Positions 35,030 through 47,118 of a stretch of DNA of 64,000 bases are shown piece by piece. The stretch lies in NCBI GenBank assembly GCA_022885665.1, contig JAGQDJ010000116.1, positions 108,377-172,376 on the forward strand, written 5' to 3'. Position numbers and translations under genes: made by a program. Numbering within the stretch: position 1 is the stretch's first letter; each line of letters opens with the position of its first letter. The notes beneath the pieces are model-generated. The model was given only the letters and a program-made list of their open reading frames with translations, was not told the DNA's origin and made no database searches. Source of the stretch: Triops longicaudatus (lineage: Eukaryota > Arthropoda > Branchiopoda > Notostraca > Triopsidae).

Positions 35030-37591
35030 ATGGGAACGTATAATACAGCAGTCGCCTTATACAGGTGGCTCACTGAAGAAATGGTTAGTCATAATCCGTG
35101 TAACATAAATCCATCCGTAGAAGACTTGCAGTGGTATGAGAAAGGATTTTTTTCTATTTGTTATTACATTACTTTTAGCACGTACTTGCAATTGATTCAT
35201 TTCATTTTTTTTTTCTCTTTTATAGTATATGTAAAGGGCAATACGAAGACTTGTGGGCATTCTTCGTTACCAGAGTTAAATCTGTCGAGAACGTTTATCT
35301 CATTAAAAACAACGTGAGGCTTCATAATTTAAAGAGAAACCCGAAATCTCAAGTACTCTATGAGGCCATAAGCCAGAATAGGATGTCTAATGTTGAAGCT
35401 GTTATTAGGATTCAAAACTATTAGAACTGCAGCAACAGGAAGCCGCGTTGGAAAAAGAAGTCGCCGCATTGGAAAAGGCGGCGGAGAAGCTGGAAACGTC
35501 GTGTCAAGAAATCAGGAAACACCTGTGTGATACAGGTTATTACCTAAATTACTTATGTCATGTCGTAAGTTTCTTTTGTAGAAGCGTCGTGTCTCCAAAC
35601 AGTGAATGCCAGGTTTAACAGTGAGAAGTCAAAAGCTGTACTACGTCTATATGGGAACACAGTGGATCATCAGATTGAGCGGTATTCTGAGCTGAAGAAA
35701 GACTTGGATGACTTGAAAAACGGGTTATTTCTTGATGAAAAGCCCGATTTATATACATATAAAGTAAGCCAAAAAAGAAGTAACTGAAAAACGACTATCC
35801 AAAACTACTGTATTCAAAATTACTATCCAAACCATTGTATTTATTCTATTGTCGAAGGTGGCGGTGAACGATACTCTCAATGCGTTTGAGAGATTTCTTG
35901 CCTCAGGTTTGCAAGGGTCCAGGGATGCTAACAAAGGAGAACTTGTGCAATTAACTCAACACCTTGTGTCCCAAGGATCGTCAACGGTTCTTTTGCAGGC
36001 CTTGGAAGAAAATTTAATGTCAAGTCTATCGGAACTAAAAGACAAAAACCAGGATGTTGATTGGCAAAATGATGGCGAAGCGTTAAAGTAAGCCTCGTGG
36101 ACAAGTATAGCCAAGCAATTGTCGAATATTTTATTAGACTGGGTTTTAACAATGTCCAAGAGAACGGTTTTGGATCCTTACAATCGTTGCTGCAGGAACT
36201 TTCGTGGGTCCATGCTAAGTCAAAGTTGGCTAGTCAGAAATCACAAAAAGAATTCGATACCTTGCAAGCAAACTTAGAGCAAATGGAGAAGGAAATTTCT
36301 TTGCAGCTAGAAGTACGCATGTTTGTAGATTTATAAGAATTGTAATGAAAATTAGCGGTGATCTTTATGCGTGTAGGAGCAGTTTGTCGACAACCCCATT
36401 TTCTTGCAGAGTGCGCAAGCATATATTTCGCTTCATATGAGCATCGCGAAATTTGAGGCGGCTATTTCTCACCTGAAAACTGCCATGAAGGATTTTGAGC
36501 AGCAGAATTCTGCGTGGGAAGACCAACAAGTGGAGTGGAATGCTTGTTTGGCCAAAATTGAAGAAAATGCACTGAGTTCAGTAATGTCCCCCTTTTCATA
36601 ATTTTTGTTCTTTTATTTTCTAATTTTCTTTGTTTTAGGATCGATTAGCGTGCATGATAAAGACTGTAGCCAAGAGGAACAAGGGTTTGGACCAGCGAAT
36701 AGTTGACTGCCAGACTAAAAGTTATCAAATACTTAACTATGATCTGCCACGTAAAAAAGCCGAATTGGATCATTTACTCGCAGAAGGCCTAAATCCCGTT
36801 GCTAGCCTCGCTCAAGAGCTAATTAGAACTCCTAGTTGGCAGTTGTCACCGGATTTTCAGGCAAAGTACGTCGTTTAAAACCCCATGGTTGCCGATTTAT
36901 CTGTACTTTTTACACTAGAACAATTTTCCGCTTCTGTTTGCCATACTTGACTGGATCTCCAACGCACGAGTCCGATGAGGAACTCAAGAAATTGTTACAC
37001 GGCCTAGACGCGCAGCGGTTTTTGACACCGGAACGTGTTTTGTCACTGTGTAGTAATTTACAGTTGCAAACTCGCAAGCAGAAGGCTTGGTATGATTGGC
37101 TCGTGGCAAGCAAGCAGGAAGCAAAAAACGATTGGGTCGAGAAAGGACGTCTCAAAGCCCTGGGTATGTCACATTAGCATTTCCCGTCATCCGCAAAGTT
37201 TGTTTGAGGTTTCTCCCCTCTCATGTCTTTGTTTTAGGCTTGGAACGTCAGGTCAATGAAGCATGGAAAGCGCAGCACGACGAATTGGTTCCTTCGCTGC
37301 ATTCCCGTTTGCAGGCGCTATGTAAAGCGGAGGATGTGTTGCCGGATGTTCAGAGAGCTATGGCCATATGGTACGTATTGTTAATCTACCCCGGTGTGTA
37401 CTTTATATACACCGGTATTCGTGCATACTTTATAAGAAAGGGTCGCTTGAAAACGATTGCTGTCCTATTCCAGGTGGGAACAGCCCGCTCAGGAAATCGT
37501 CACGCAGAAAAAGGTGCAAGGGCAAGACATTTCAATGTGGAGGCAAAAATGGCGTTCCGCTGATGCTGAATTAAAATTGAAAAATAAATAA
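35030..37591 (+). CDS. HAUS5: HAUS augmin-like complex subunit 5
   Basis: Eleven exons close in frame to 623 residues (human HAUS5 is 633): 35030-35133, 35226-35352, 35409-35535, 35582-35763, 35858-36087, 36138-36312, 36377-36580, 36639-36865, 36919-37163, 37238-37370 and 37474-37591. The N-terminus has YEDLWAFFVTRVKSVENVYL, matching GADIWAYILQHVHS of HAUS5. Long coiled coils follow (LQQQEAALEKEVAALEKAAE, HAKSKLASQKSQKEFDTLQ). The C-terminus has IWWEQPAQE and ISMWRQKWRSADAELK, matching DWWEQPGQ and PQWRLRWVQAQGAL. Augmin nucleates microtubules from existing spindle microtubules through gamma-tubulin. Sequence conservation is otherwise low, as usual for this fast-evolving subunit; the ends decide the call. 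Intron 2 is only 56 bp. Confidence 0.9.
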
Positions 37592-39850
37592 AAAACGAAA
37601 AAACTTTGGAGAAAAGGACAAGGCAAAAAGCGCACTGTACTCTCCCTGTGATTTACAATTTTCTGTAGCTTTAGATTTTTGGTACAACAACATGAATACA
37701 GTACACAATTTGTGACTAGCAACGCACACATGTCCTAATTTGGTTTTATGTAAGTCCGCAAGTGCTTTAGGGTTCAGGTTTGTAGGAACAAAAATGGATC
37801 AAGAACTAGTGGTGGTACATCGCTGTCGACAACCGCAACTGGAAGTCCTTGTAGAGCAATTTGCCGCCCAAAGGAACTCGCTGAACGAACATATCCAGGT
37901 TCATAAGGCAAAGCGCTTTCCCGTTCATGTGAAATCGGTCACGGCTGATTGGAGGTAACTGGTGTTGCTTTTCCGACACCCGAAGCCAATGCCAAACGTC
38001 TTCCCGACTCCAACTTCGTGGATCTGAATATTCACAACAATTACATGATTAATCTATGAATTTGCGAAAGTTTGCGTTACAATTGCAAATACATAAGAAA
38101 TTATCGGGTACTACTCTATTATACGCCCCTCAGACTTTTAGGTTAGGTAAAGTTCAGTTAGGTTAGGCTGAGTTTTACTAGTTTGAGGTAGGTTAGGTAC
38201 ATTACGTTGAATTGGCTTGAATTTTCAAGTTGTAAAACCTGCAAGAAAGTCCACGGAGCATAAAGTAGAAAAGTACCAACTGTTCAGGTATTACATACCA
38301 AAGGGCAAATCGGTCTTCGGGCCGTATGATTGAAAGTAAGACCCACAATCGGGATAATACATTTCGGTTTGCATGGTTTAGCGCGGACTTCTATATTGAC
38401 AGCTGCGAAGGTGCAAACTGGTAATCGTCTAGAAGGGTGCACACTTTGAACGTAATACTAATCGCTCCTGACGCACGTCCGCCCCCCGAGACACTGACAA
38501 CTTCACCGCTCTCCTTTCCAATATGTATCGATGTACTTCCTTGTGTTGATTATATGCAGGTTCCGTATTGCACAGCAGTACGCGCTTTATAATAAGCGCC
38601 AAATTGCTTGGGGAAAAACACGCGTTTACTTTCACGAAGTCGTCGTGTTCTAAGTTTACGTTTTGGCCCAAGCACCAGGTAATAAATGTGTGCGTTCAGA
38701 CTTGCTTCAGGATGCAGACTGGAGATCCAACTCCGTATCTCTGTCTCTTTGTACGGCAATGACTGACAGGAAGAGGAAGCCGATTTTGGAAAAGGAGGGG
38801 CCGGTGGAACCTACACGGTGAGGGGACTGTAGAGTAGGGGACCTAGCAGAAGGAAGTGCTTTACATACACACGTATCCACACATACTGCACTAATCAATA
38901 AAAATAGGAGGAAGGAAGTTAGACTGGAGCAAGGAAGGAAGGAAGGAAACTTCAACTCGCACCGGGTTAAATGACACGCCTATCGGTAACCCCAACACGC
39001 GTAGCGAAAGACTTCGTATTGTATTGGAAAACGTCCGATTTCCGTAGCCGACAACAATTCAACCATAGAAAGCCAAACTTTGCTTAAAGACGACTCGTCT
39101 TTCTTATGAGAAGGGAAATGGGGGGGGGGGGGTGATTTGCTATTTAGCACGTTGCATTGTAAGGATACATAATAGGCAGCTGCTGTTCTCCCGGTTTGGC
39201 ACGGGACAAAAAGGATATATTTTGTGTAGCACCCTAAGGTCCCTTATCTCCCCTAGAACCTGGCCCTGATGAGGGTATGTGACCCACGAAGCTACAGAGC
39301 GGAGGTCATGCAAAGGAAGCAGATGGTCACACTTCCGGACTGTATTTGCGCACTCTAAGGGCATACCTTTTCTTTACTCTGCGCCCCCTAAACCCGTTAA
39401 ACCCGAACAAAACAGACTGATTGGCAATAATTCAAGAGAGGAAAAGCGTACAATATCTGTTACTTGTTTTCGATAATGAAAGAAGGTTGCAAATTCGGTA
39501 CAATTTCAAGGAGATCATTTCCCTTTCTGAGCCAGGTTGGCACGCTTCTTTCGACCAAAGGTCCTTCTTACCAGAGAGCAAAAGTTTTAACCAAGCTTGG
39601 AGATATGGAGCTCAGACGTTTGTACTCACAACGTGGCCTAGGACTGCACCAAACAATTTGACGTCGCAACAAACATGCTAGTTTTTTACAAAGTGTACCA
39701 CTTCGCTTTCTTTATGATCTACTGTTTTTTTCTGAAGGCATATAAAGGTTCAATTCAGTACAAAACATTGCAGTATTCTCTTCGTGGCTTTGCCGGTATA
39801 AACTACTCGTGCAAGGTTTTTGACTTCGGACTTACACCATAACAACAGAC
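37592..39850. other. 2.3-kb intergenic region before the Ala/Pro/Tyr-rich cuticle gene
   Basis: Contents: a candidate small frame at 37794-37958, then open in another frame to 38059 (see findings); degenerate TTAGG-type repeats at about 38139-38200; a GGAA microsatellite at about 38931-38948; a G homopolymer of about 13 at 39120-39132; and a TATA box at 39741-39746 for the next gene. No other gene is supported. Confidence 0.45.
39741..39746 (+). promoter_or_regulatory. TATA box of the Ala/Pro/Tyr-rich cuticle gene
   Basis: TATAAA preceded by GGCA, 105 bp before the ATG. An initiator-like TCAGT lies about 12 bp downstream of the box. Matches the TATA-containing promoters of the other cuticle genes in the window. 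Confidence 0.55.
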
Positions 39851-40544
39851 ATGAAAGGTAACGCATAAATCGTGTTGAAAGGGTGACTTTATATTAACGA
39901 ATTGTCTATTCCATATGCGTGTATTTTTAGTACAAGTCCTCGTAGGGGCTCTTTTGGCCTTGGTTGGCCTTGCTACGGGTAATTACGGAGGTTATGCTGC
40001 CCCTTCTTACGGCGGATATTCCGCACCATCGTACGGAGGCCACGCTGCCCCTGCACCTTCATACGGATATTCCGCTCCAGCATATCCATCTTACGCACCT
40101 GCATATCCAGCTCCTTCCTACGGTTACAGTGCCCCATCGTATGGATACTCTGCTCCAGCGTACAGCGCAGCCCCGGCTTACGGAAGCTACTCTGCTCCAG
40201 CTTACCCTTCATATGCAGCTCCCGCGTACGGTTCAAGTTATGCTGCCCCTGCTTACGGAGGCTACTCCGCCCCCGCATACCCATCTTATAGCGCAAGTTA
40301 TGCAGCTCCTGCTTACGGTGGTTATCCTGCCCCTGCCTACCCATCTTACGGTGCAAGCTATGCTGCTCCTGCGTATGGTGGTTATTCAGCTCCTGCTTAC
40401 CCAGCACCTGCGTACCCATCTTACCAACAACCCAGTTACGCGCCTGCCTATCCAGCACCTGCCTACCCAGCACCTTACGGCTTCAGTAACTACGGTTACG
40501 GAAAACCCGGTTATAGCTCATATCCTATGCCGAGCTACTATTAA
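39851..40544 (+). CDS. Ala/Pro/Tyr/Gly-rich low-complexity cuticle protein
   Basis: Two exons: a 7-nt exon (39851-39857, ATG AAA G) and 39931-40544, giving 206 residues. A signal peptide, MKVQVLVGALLALVGLATG, is split by the intron. The mature protein is almost entirely repeats of YGGYSAPAYPSY, AAPAYGGY, PAPAYP and SYAAPA. It lacks an R&R chitin-binding domain and cysteines. AAPA and GGY repeats are typical of arthropod structural cuticle proteins; the Tyr content suits cross-linking during sclerotisation (family inference). The first coding exon is tiny, as in the other cuticle genes here, though in a different phase. A TATA box precedes it. Confidence 0.88.
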
Positions 40545-41889
40545 AAAAGTGTTCTGTTAATTAGGATTGTTGTAATACACAAAATAACACACGTTTATCG
40601 TCAGAAGAAAGAATTTCTATCATGAAAACTCGTATCGCTGATTGAGAAAAATTTTTGCAACATTTAAACGTGAACTCAGCTGTTTAATATCTTCACCATA
40701 AAATGCATATTACCAAAAATATACGAGTTTACTTGGTCCTGGAATATGCTGTGGAATTCGATGAACTGGGGCTCCTATTTTTCAAAGCCTTTCGTGTTTT
40801 AAAATACCCAGATCTTGATTTTTTTTCCCCGCCATTCTTTCGAGAAAGAAAATTATTTAGACTTCATAGGAATGTCGTTGCATGTTGTTTGTACATTTTT
40901 CAGTCAGATGTTTAAGGAAGAATTATTTGTCGTATAAAATTTTTTTCCGCGTCCTCGTAGTTTTCTTCTATTGGCTGTACACTTGTTTATTCACCCTTCC
41001 TTATTCCAACATTACCCTCACTCTGCGAAAAAGTTCACTGTTGTTGGACATAATACTAGGTACTCTTTTTCAGTTTTCCTTTAAAAAGACAGTACAATAA
41101 ATCTTTTTTTTTCCGTTCAAATGGTTAAAATACATGTAGCTGAAAATCACTCTGTACTGAAACGCTTTCAGCAGTGGTGCCCAACCCACGGCCCCGCGGG
41201 CCATATCCGGCCCGCGAAGGTGCTTCATACGGCCCGCTCATTTATACCGCTCATGTATATCACTGCATAATTTCATTTTTAACGTCGGCATGATTCTGGC
41301 GAAACCGGAACATTCAGGCCCGCGAGATTTTATATCATGTCGCGCGCGGCCCTCGGGTGAAAAAAGGTTGGGCACCACTGACTTACAGTAAACCAGTGTC
41401 TCTGACCATAACAGGATCAGCTTTAAATTACTTGCCAAACACTGCTTTTGACATAACTAAACTAACTAGGGACAATTCTTTACGTTAAATTTTAACAGTT
41501 ACTAAGATCCCACAGCACATGAAAGGCTACCCAATTTTCATAACCAGCTCCGTGTGTCTCGGCACTGAGCGCTAATTGGGTCATTCCCTTACACGTTCAG
41601 GCTAACGTAAGGTCCTGGCAAATTCAAACGTGAAGTTCTCCAGTAAACCAATCTTGTACGTAGTAACCTTGAATACATGTAGGCCTACGAACTCCAAGTG
41701 TACGTGCATCAACAGAAAAGAAAGCTGTGGCAACGTTGGAATAGTCGTGCTAAAGTCACGCCTCCTTGTTTACTGGGAGTTCTAAGTTTAGCTATCGCAA
41801 ACTGCGAGGTGATTTCAAATAAATGTTCGTATTTTGCATGATTTTAATTCATATATGCCATTTCAGAGTTATTCAAAAGCTGTTTAGTC
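40545..41889. other. Intergenic region with a hAT-like element
   Basis: AT-rich DNA with open frames at 40703-41100 that show no family features. Contains the 209-bp hAT-like inverted-repeat element at 41172-41380 (separate entry) and the cyclin K promoter. Confidence 0.45.
41172..41380. mobile_element. Non-autonomous hAT-like DNA transposon (MITE)
   Basis: The element begins CAGTGGTGCCCAACC and ends GGTTGGGCACCACTG, a perfect 15-bp terminal inverted repeat starting with CAG, as in hAT elements. It is flanked by 8-bp direct repeats, gctttcag on the left and acttacag on the right, matching at 6 of 8 positions, consistent with an aged hAT 8-bp target duplication. The interior is GC-rich next to the ends (GGCCCGCGGGCC-like) and has no transposase frame. 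Confidence 0.85.
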
Positions 41890-43262
41890 ATGCCGTGCTG
41901 GTATTACGACAAGAAAGATTTACGCAATACTCCAAGCATTCAAGCTGGCCTGGATTATGAGACCGAGTGCCGATATCGACGAGAAGGAGCACGGTTTATT
42001 ATTGACGTTGGTACCAAAATGGGCCTTCGTTATGATACTATGGCCACTGGCGTTGTATATTTTCATCGGTTTTACATGTTTCATACTTTCCAGGAATTCC
42101 CACGCTATGTATACATATTATACACCTAGACTTTTTGTTAATATTCTTTAAAACCCAACAGTCCAGTTGTATTTATTTAACCTCTGTTAGGTAACGGCTT
42201 GTTGCTGCTTATTCCTAGCTGGAAAAGTAGAGGAAACTCCGAAAAAATGCAAAGACATTATTAAAGCAGCCAAAGGTTTGCTTTCTGATGCTCATTTCAA
42301 CCAGTTTGGGGCAGATCCTAAAGAGGAAGTTATGACTATGGAGCGAATCCTTTTACAGACCATCGAGTTTGACCTTCAAGTTGAACACCCTTACCGTTAC
42401 TTAATACAGTATGCTAAGTGTTTGCGTGGAGATAAAGTCAAGCTTCAGAAAATGGTTCAGATGGCTTGGACTTTCGTAAATGACAGGTGAGCCATGGAAT
42501 TTCTCCGTCCTGTTTTCTAAACGGAATTCTATTTCCAGTTTGTGCACAACGTTGTGCTTGCAGTGGGAACCAGAAATTATTGGCATAGCACTTATTTACC
42601 TTGCAGGGAAATTGAGCAAATTTGAAGTGCAGGATTGGAAAGACAAACAGCCTAGGCACTTGCGATGGTGGGACGCTTTTGTAGAAGATATTACCCTAGA
42701 TATATTGGAAGGTAGAGCTTCGACTTATTACCTTTGAATAATTTAGTGATTTATATGTATTTTAGACACATGCCACCAAGTACTCGATTTGTACTCGCAT
42801 TCCCAGACGCCAAGACCAGATTCTCCTCTTCTCAACGCAGGAAACGCAACAAACGTGCCCGCCCAGCCTCCACTGCCCAGCACAAGACGACCGGAAATCC
42901 CAGCTCCACCAAGCAGCAGCGGAAAAGTTCGAACGTCTGCGTTCGATGAGCGCCTGGAAGCAATGCAACCCAGAAGTGCCGAAATGTCTGCCAGTATGGG
43001 TGCAGCAAGTTACATGTTAGGATTTCCTTTACCCAACGCCCCCTATCCCTATCCGTACGCATATCCTGTGGGGGCAAACCCAGTTCCCCCTGTTCCAGGT
43101 GCTCCGTCTGCGCCTCCTGCTCCTTATACAGCACCTGGAGCAGCGTCTTATTACCCGAACGCTTATTATCCTCCACAAAACGTATATCCTGCTCCGAATA
43201 CAGCTCCACCAACCCCAGGTTCTGCGCAGCTTCCTAATCCGTTACCACCGAGACCGTATTAA
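41890..43262 (+). CDS. CCNK: Cyclin K (CDK12/CDK13 partner)
   Basis: Four exons: 41890-42108, 42191-42486, 42539-42711 and 42766-43262, giving 394 residues. The start MPCWYYDKKDLRNTPS aligns with PCWYWDKKDLAHTPS of human cyclin K, so this protein lacks the roughly 20-residue human N-terminal extension. The cyclin box is intact: EARFIIDVGTKMGL-like segment, YDTMATGVVYFHRFYMFHTF, FLAGKVEETPKKCKDII, RILLQTIEFDLQVEHPY and AWTFVNDSLCTTL. After DTCHQVLDLYS comes a proline/tyrosine-rich low-complexity tail (APYTAPGAASYYPN, LPNPLPPRPY), shorter than the human tail. Cyclin K activates CDK12/13, which phosphorylate Pol II CTD Ser2 during elongation. Confidence 0.95.
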
Positions 43263-43751
43263 TCTGTTTTACTTTTCCTTCGTTTTTTGACGCATTGAAT
43301 ACAGAAGTTTCGTGTAAACAGTCTCTTTTACTCGTGGGTATTTTATAAGTAAGGAAATAATATCCAGAAAATATTGACAAAAAATGCGAAGAGAGGAGTA
43401 GACGGTATCGAAGAGGATAGCCAAATATGAATCGAATCGGATACAAACGGTCACTATCGATATCGATAATGATTGACGAGTTAAAAGCACTTGCTTGCAA
43501 ACTCGTGGACTAGTGAGGATTTCCTTGCTCTTCAAGCTAACGTTTTACAAACGTTGGATATTTTGAAAAACGCTGTAAAAAAGTCTTAAGAATTACGTAT
43601 AATTGCTCTCGCCTAACGTACTGGAAGCGCCACTGTTCCCATAACAAACACGTTAAAATAGACTTGTCAATTCCGGAGCGGCCAACCTTGCACGCTTGCT
43701 TGTCCTGTCTTCGGCTCTAGATTTACTCAGTTCATCAAACTTACAATAAAC
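43263..43751. other. Intergenic between cyclin K and TOMM40
   Basis: 490 bp carrying the cyclin K 3' flank and TOMM40 promoter. A small perfect dyad, TATCGATATCGATA, lies at about 43456-43469. No gene is seen. Confidence 0.4.
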
Positions 43752-45009
43752 ATGGGTAACGTACTAGCATCCAGTCAACCAGCGAATCCCACTGTTTTGC
43801 CACCTCCGCCACCCGCAAATACAACAGATGTTGGTGTTCCTCTTCCCAAGTTGGAAAACCCTGGCACCATGGAAGACATACATAAAAAATGCAAAGGTAT
43901 ATGGGCAAAACATATGTTGTCTTGCTACGTAATATGCTAAGTAAATTGCCTCTTCTTTTAGATGTCTTCCCTGCCAATTTCGAAGGTGCCAAATTACTCA
44001 TCAACAAGGGTCTCAGCAACCATTTCCAAATTTCTCATACGCTTAATATGAGCTCTGTGACACCCTCGGGTTACCGCTTTGGCGCCACGTACGTCGGCAC
44101 ACAACAGTTTGGACCAGCAGAAGCGTATCCAATTCTCTTAGGTGATATTGACCCTAGTGGGAATCTCAATGCCAATATCATTCACCAGTTTAGCAGCAAC
44201 CTTCGTTGTAAAATGGTTGCACAGGTACGATTTATGCCACTATCGGACGGCTCAAGAGCACGTTGCAATGGGCCGCCGGACTCGTCAAGCAAGAGCAATT
44301 CCATTTATCTTTTGATCTAGGTTCAAAGTTCAAAATTCGTAGCCACTCAATTCACGTCTGATTACAAAGGACAGAATTACACCGCTTCACTGACTCTAGG
44401 AAATCCAGATATCCTCAACGGATCTGGGGTAGCTGTTGCTCATTACCTCCAATCAGTTACGGCCCGAGCAGCTCTCGGTGCTGAATTAGCGTACCAGTAT
44501 GGATCACAAGTTCCCGGTGGCGGTGTAGCCGTTTTGTCTGTCGCTGGAAGATATCTGGGTATGACCAGTAGTATCAGTTCAACTTTTCAGCACTTAAAAT
44601 GAATTTGAAATTCCTCCAGGTCCTGACTATGTCTTGAGCGGAACCGTAGGTGCTGCAGGTATCCATGGATGTTTTTGGCAACGAGCAAGTGAGCAGGTGC
44701 AATTTGGCGTGGAGCTGGAAACAAATTTCAGAATGCAGGAATCGGTAGCGTCTATCGGTTACCAAATCGATCTACCGAAAGCTAACCTAGTGTTCAGAGG
44801 TAAATGCACCTGTAGCTGTTGACGGCAGAAAAAAGGCATGCGTGCATAATATTTATTTCTTTTCTGCAGGAATGGTTGATTCCAACTGGACTGTAGGTGG
44901 AGTGCTGGAAAAGAAGTTGTTACCTCTTCCGTTCAGTTTTGCCTTAAGCGGGATGTTGAACCATACGAAGAATCAGTTTAGGATGGGTTGTGGTCTCATC
45001 ATTGGCTGA
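43752..45009 (+). CDS. TOMM40: Mitochondrial import receptor subunit TOM40
   Basis: Five exons: 43752-43896, 43962-44224, 44321-44558, 44620-44799 and 44870-45009, giving 321 residues. A Pro-rich N-terminus (PTVLPPPPPANTTD) precedes the porin-3 barrel: LENPGTMEDIHKKCKDVFPA, FEGAKLLINKGLSNHFQISH, GYRFGATYVGTQQ, GNLNANIIHQ, GQNYTASLTLGNPD and the C-terminal LNHTKNQFRMGCGLIIG (beta signal). TOM40 is the outer-membrane channel for nuclear-encoded mitochondrial proteins. Conservation is end to end. An AATAAA at 45155-45160 probably ends the transcript, within 80 bp of the convergent zinc-finger gene's stop codon. Confidence 0.96.
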
Positions 45010-45154
45010 GATTCCTAATGATATGGGCACCTCCATCAAAACAACTCCTTCATAAGGGACAGAAATCGAGTAAAAGAAAAAAATTAGAGCGCGGATTAGC
45101 CACGCGGATTAAAACAATTTGGCCGCTGTAAATCAGTCAGTCAAGCCTATAAAT

Positions 45155-45160
45155 AATAAA
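45155..45160 (+). promoter_or_regulatory. Polyadenylation signal of TOMM40
   Basis: AATAAA about 145 bp after the TOMM40 stop codon and before the 3' end of the convergent gene. Confidence 0.55.
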
Positions 45161-45235
45161 AACACCGGTCTTTTAAAGAATCCAAGCAATGTGTCATTTG
45201 CTTTTTTTTCATACACTTTACAAAGATTTGATCCT

Positions 45236-47118
45236 TCACAAATCCAATGAAACATTCACAAGGTCCTGAGCCATTTCCAACGTGATGGAATCGAGGGTTT
45301 CTTCTTCTGTCGCCATGAGGTCATCACTGTGGGGCATAACTTCCACATACATCGGTTTTCCATCGCTGTCTGAAAGAATAAATGATCATACAGAGTTAGA
45401 ACACGCAGTGAAAAGTGAACAAGCAGAGTATCGTGGGTGATGTAAGTTTTTTTGGTACCAGAAATCATGATTGACACTGGCTGTTGCCCGTTGTTGGACT
45501 CGGTACAATCCGGAATGGACAGCAGTGGTGTTTCATCGTCGCTCTCAGCCGGGTCTGCAATAACATGCGTAATCTTCACTGCGGCGCCTGCAGTTTCAGG
45601 GTCTCCATGCTGCGAAAGTTGCAAGTGCTGCAGAAGCTGGGGTTTGCGCAAAAATCTCGCCCCGCATTCCTTACACTCATAAGGTTTCCGGTCTGTATGC
45701 GTAAACCGATGCGTATTCCGGTTATCGCGATTGCTAAAACCTTTGCCGCATATCTCGCATAAAAACGGCTTATGGTCCGAGTGAATGAGTTTATGCTTTC
45801 GTAAATGTTCGACATAGGCAAACGACGCTAAACATACTTCGCACTTGAAGGGACGTTCTCCCGTATGGACCGATCGCGTGTGATTGTCGAGCATTCTCCG
45901 TCGTTTAAAGGCCCGTCCGCAGATTTTACACTCGTGGGGCCGAATCTGCAAATGCGTCGTGCGAACGTGTGCTCGCATGTTGGCGAGCTGCGAGAAAGTC
46001 ATCTCGCATTCGGGGCATTTGAAAGGCTTTTCTCCCGTATGCGTACGCAAATGGACCGTTAAGGAGTTATTATTCGCAAAAGCTTTACCGCACTGCTCAC
46101 ACATGAACTTAGAGGAATGGTTTTGGCAGGTAGTTCGGTGCTCGTTTAACTGATCTCGGTTTTTAAAGTACATGTCACACGCCTTGCAATAAAGATACGT
46201 GTTGTGATCCGCTTTTTCATGTCTCTCCCTTAGCTCGACTGAAGCAAACTCCTGAACGCACAACCGGCACCGGTGCAACTGGGTACCGGTCGCCAGCAAG
46301 GCTTCGGCATAGTCTAAACTGTCTCCTTGTAAGTTGAGTCCGTTTTCGATGTGCTGCTGCCGGTGCGTGGCTAGAGAGCTCGTGCACGTGAAAACCTCTT
46401 GACAGCTGTCGCATTCAAAAACGGCCGTAGGGGCGTATCGTGGCTCCTTCGGCTCTGGTTCTCCAGAATCTTGATTAGATGACAAGGTTCCTTCTTCTAA
46501 TAAAATTCCTCTGCCGCAACTCTCATGCTTGTAGTCGCCTTCCAGAATGGGAGAAGACGACGCGGCGTCCTCGTTATTGGCTGACTCAAAGGGGACGGTT
46601 TCCAGTACTTCGGACGAGGGAGGTACAGGCCCTGATGTTCGTTGCGTTAGGGGAATTTTCGTGAGGACCATCACTTTTGGGGAGCAGGGTTCTCGTAACT
46701 CTTCGACAGGCGCATTTGATCCCAATATGATAACGTTATGCTTGGCTAGGGTCCGTGTCAATTTATTCTTCAAGGCTGACATTCGCGTTTTCAAACGTTC
46801 TTCTTCTTCAATAAGGTTAGTTAACGTTCTAAAGCAGTATCGGCATACAACGTGGCTAGGAAATTGTGAAAGGACTTCACATGTTCCGTCACCGGTGCTG
46901 GAATCGCCTACGAGGAGTTCGATGATCTTGACGGCGATCGGACTCGTTGTAGCTTTACCGTCCACTCCGATCGAGAAAAAAAAGTGGGAGTGAAGTGGTT
47001 GGCTGTCTGAACATGGCGCATTGCAAATGACGCAAAATAATGCCGTCGTATCGCTCGCAATGATATGTAAATTTTGCTGCTCCAGTGACGTATCAGGAAC
47101 AGAATAGCTAACTTCCAT
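45236..47118 (-). CDS. ZAD-type C2H2 zinc-finger protein with nine fingers
   Basis: Two exons, 45459-47118 and 45236-45369, give 597 residues. The N-terminal zinc-finger-associated domain (ZAD) has paired cysteines at CVICNAPC and, about 70 residues on, CRYC, in the ZAD spacing. After an acidic linker come nine C2H2 fingers, from FECDSCQEVF to YECKECGARF; fingers 4-9 have TGEKPF-type linkers (RTHTGEKPFKCPEC, SVHTGERPFKCEVC). The second exon reads SDGKPMYVEVMPHSDD, then EEETLDSITLEMAQDL, an acidic tail that may activate transcription. The splice is required because the unspliced frame runs into unrelated sequence. ZAD-C2H2 genes are expanded mainly in arthropods; DNA target unknown. The ATG at 47116-47118 is the first possible. 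Confidence 0.9.

Noticed and set aside
39964..40560. 198-codon plus-strand and 166-codon minus-strand frames over the Ala/Pro/Tyr-rich cuticle gene
   Set aside because: Alternative-frame readings of a low-complexity repeat; only the frame with the signal peptide and splice junction makes sense.
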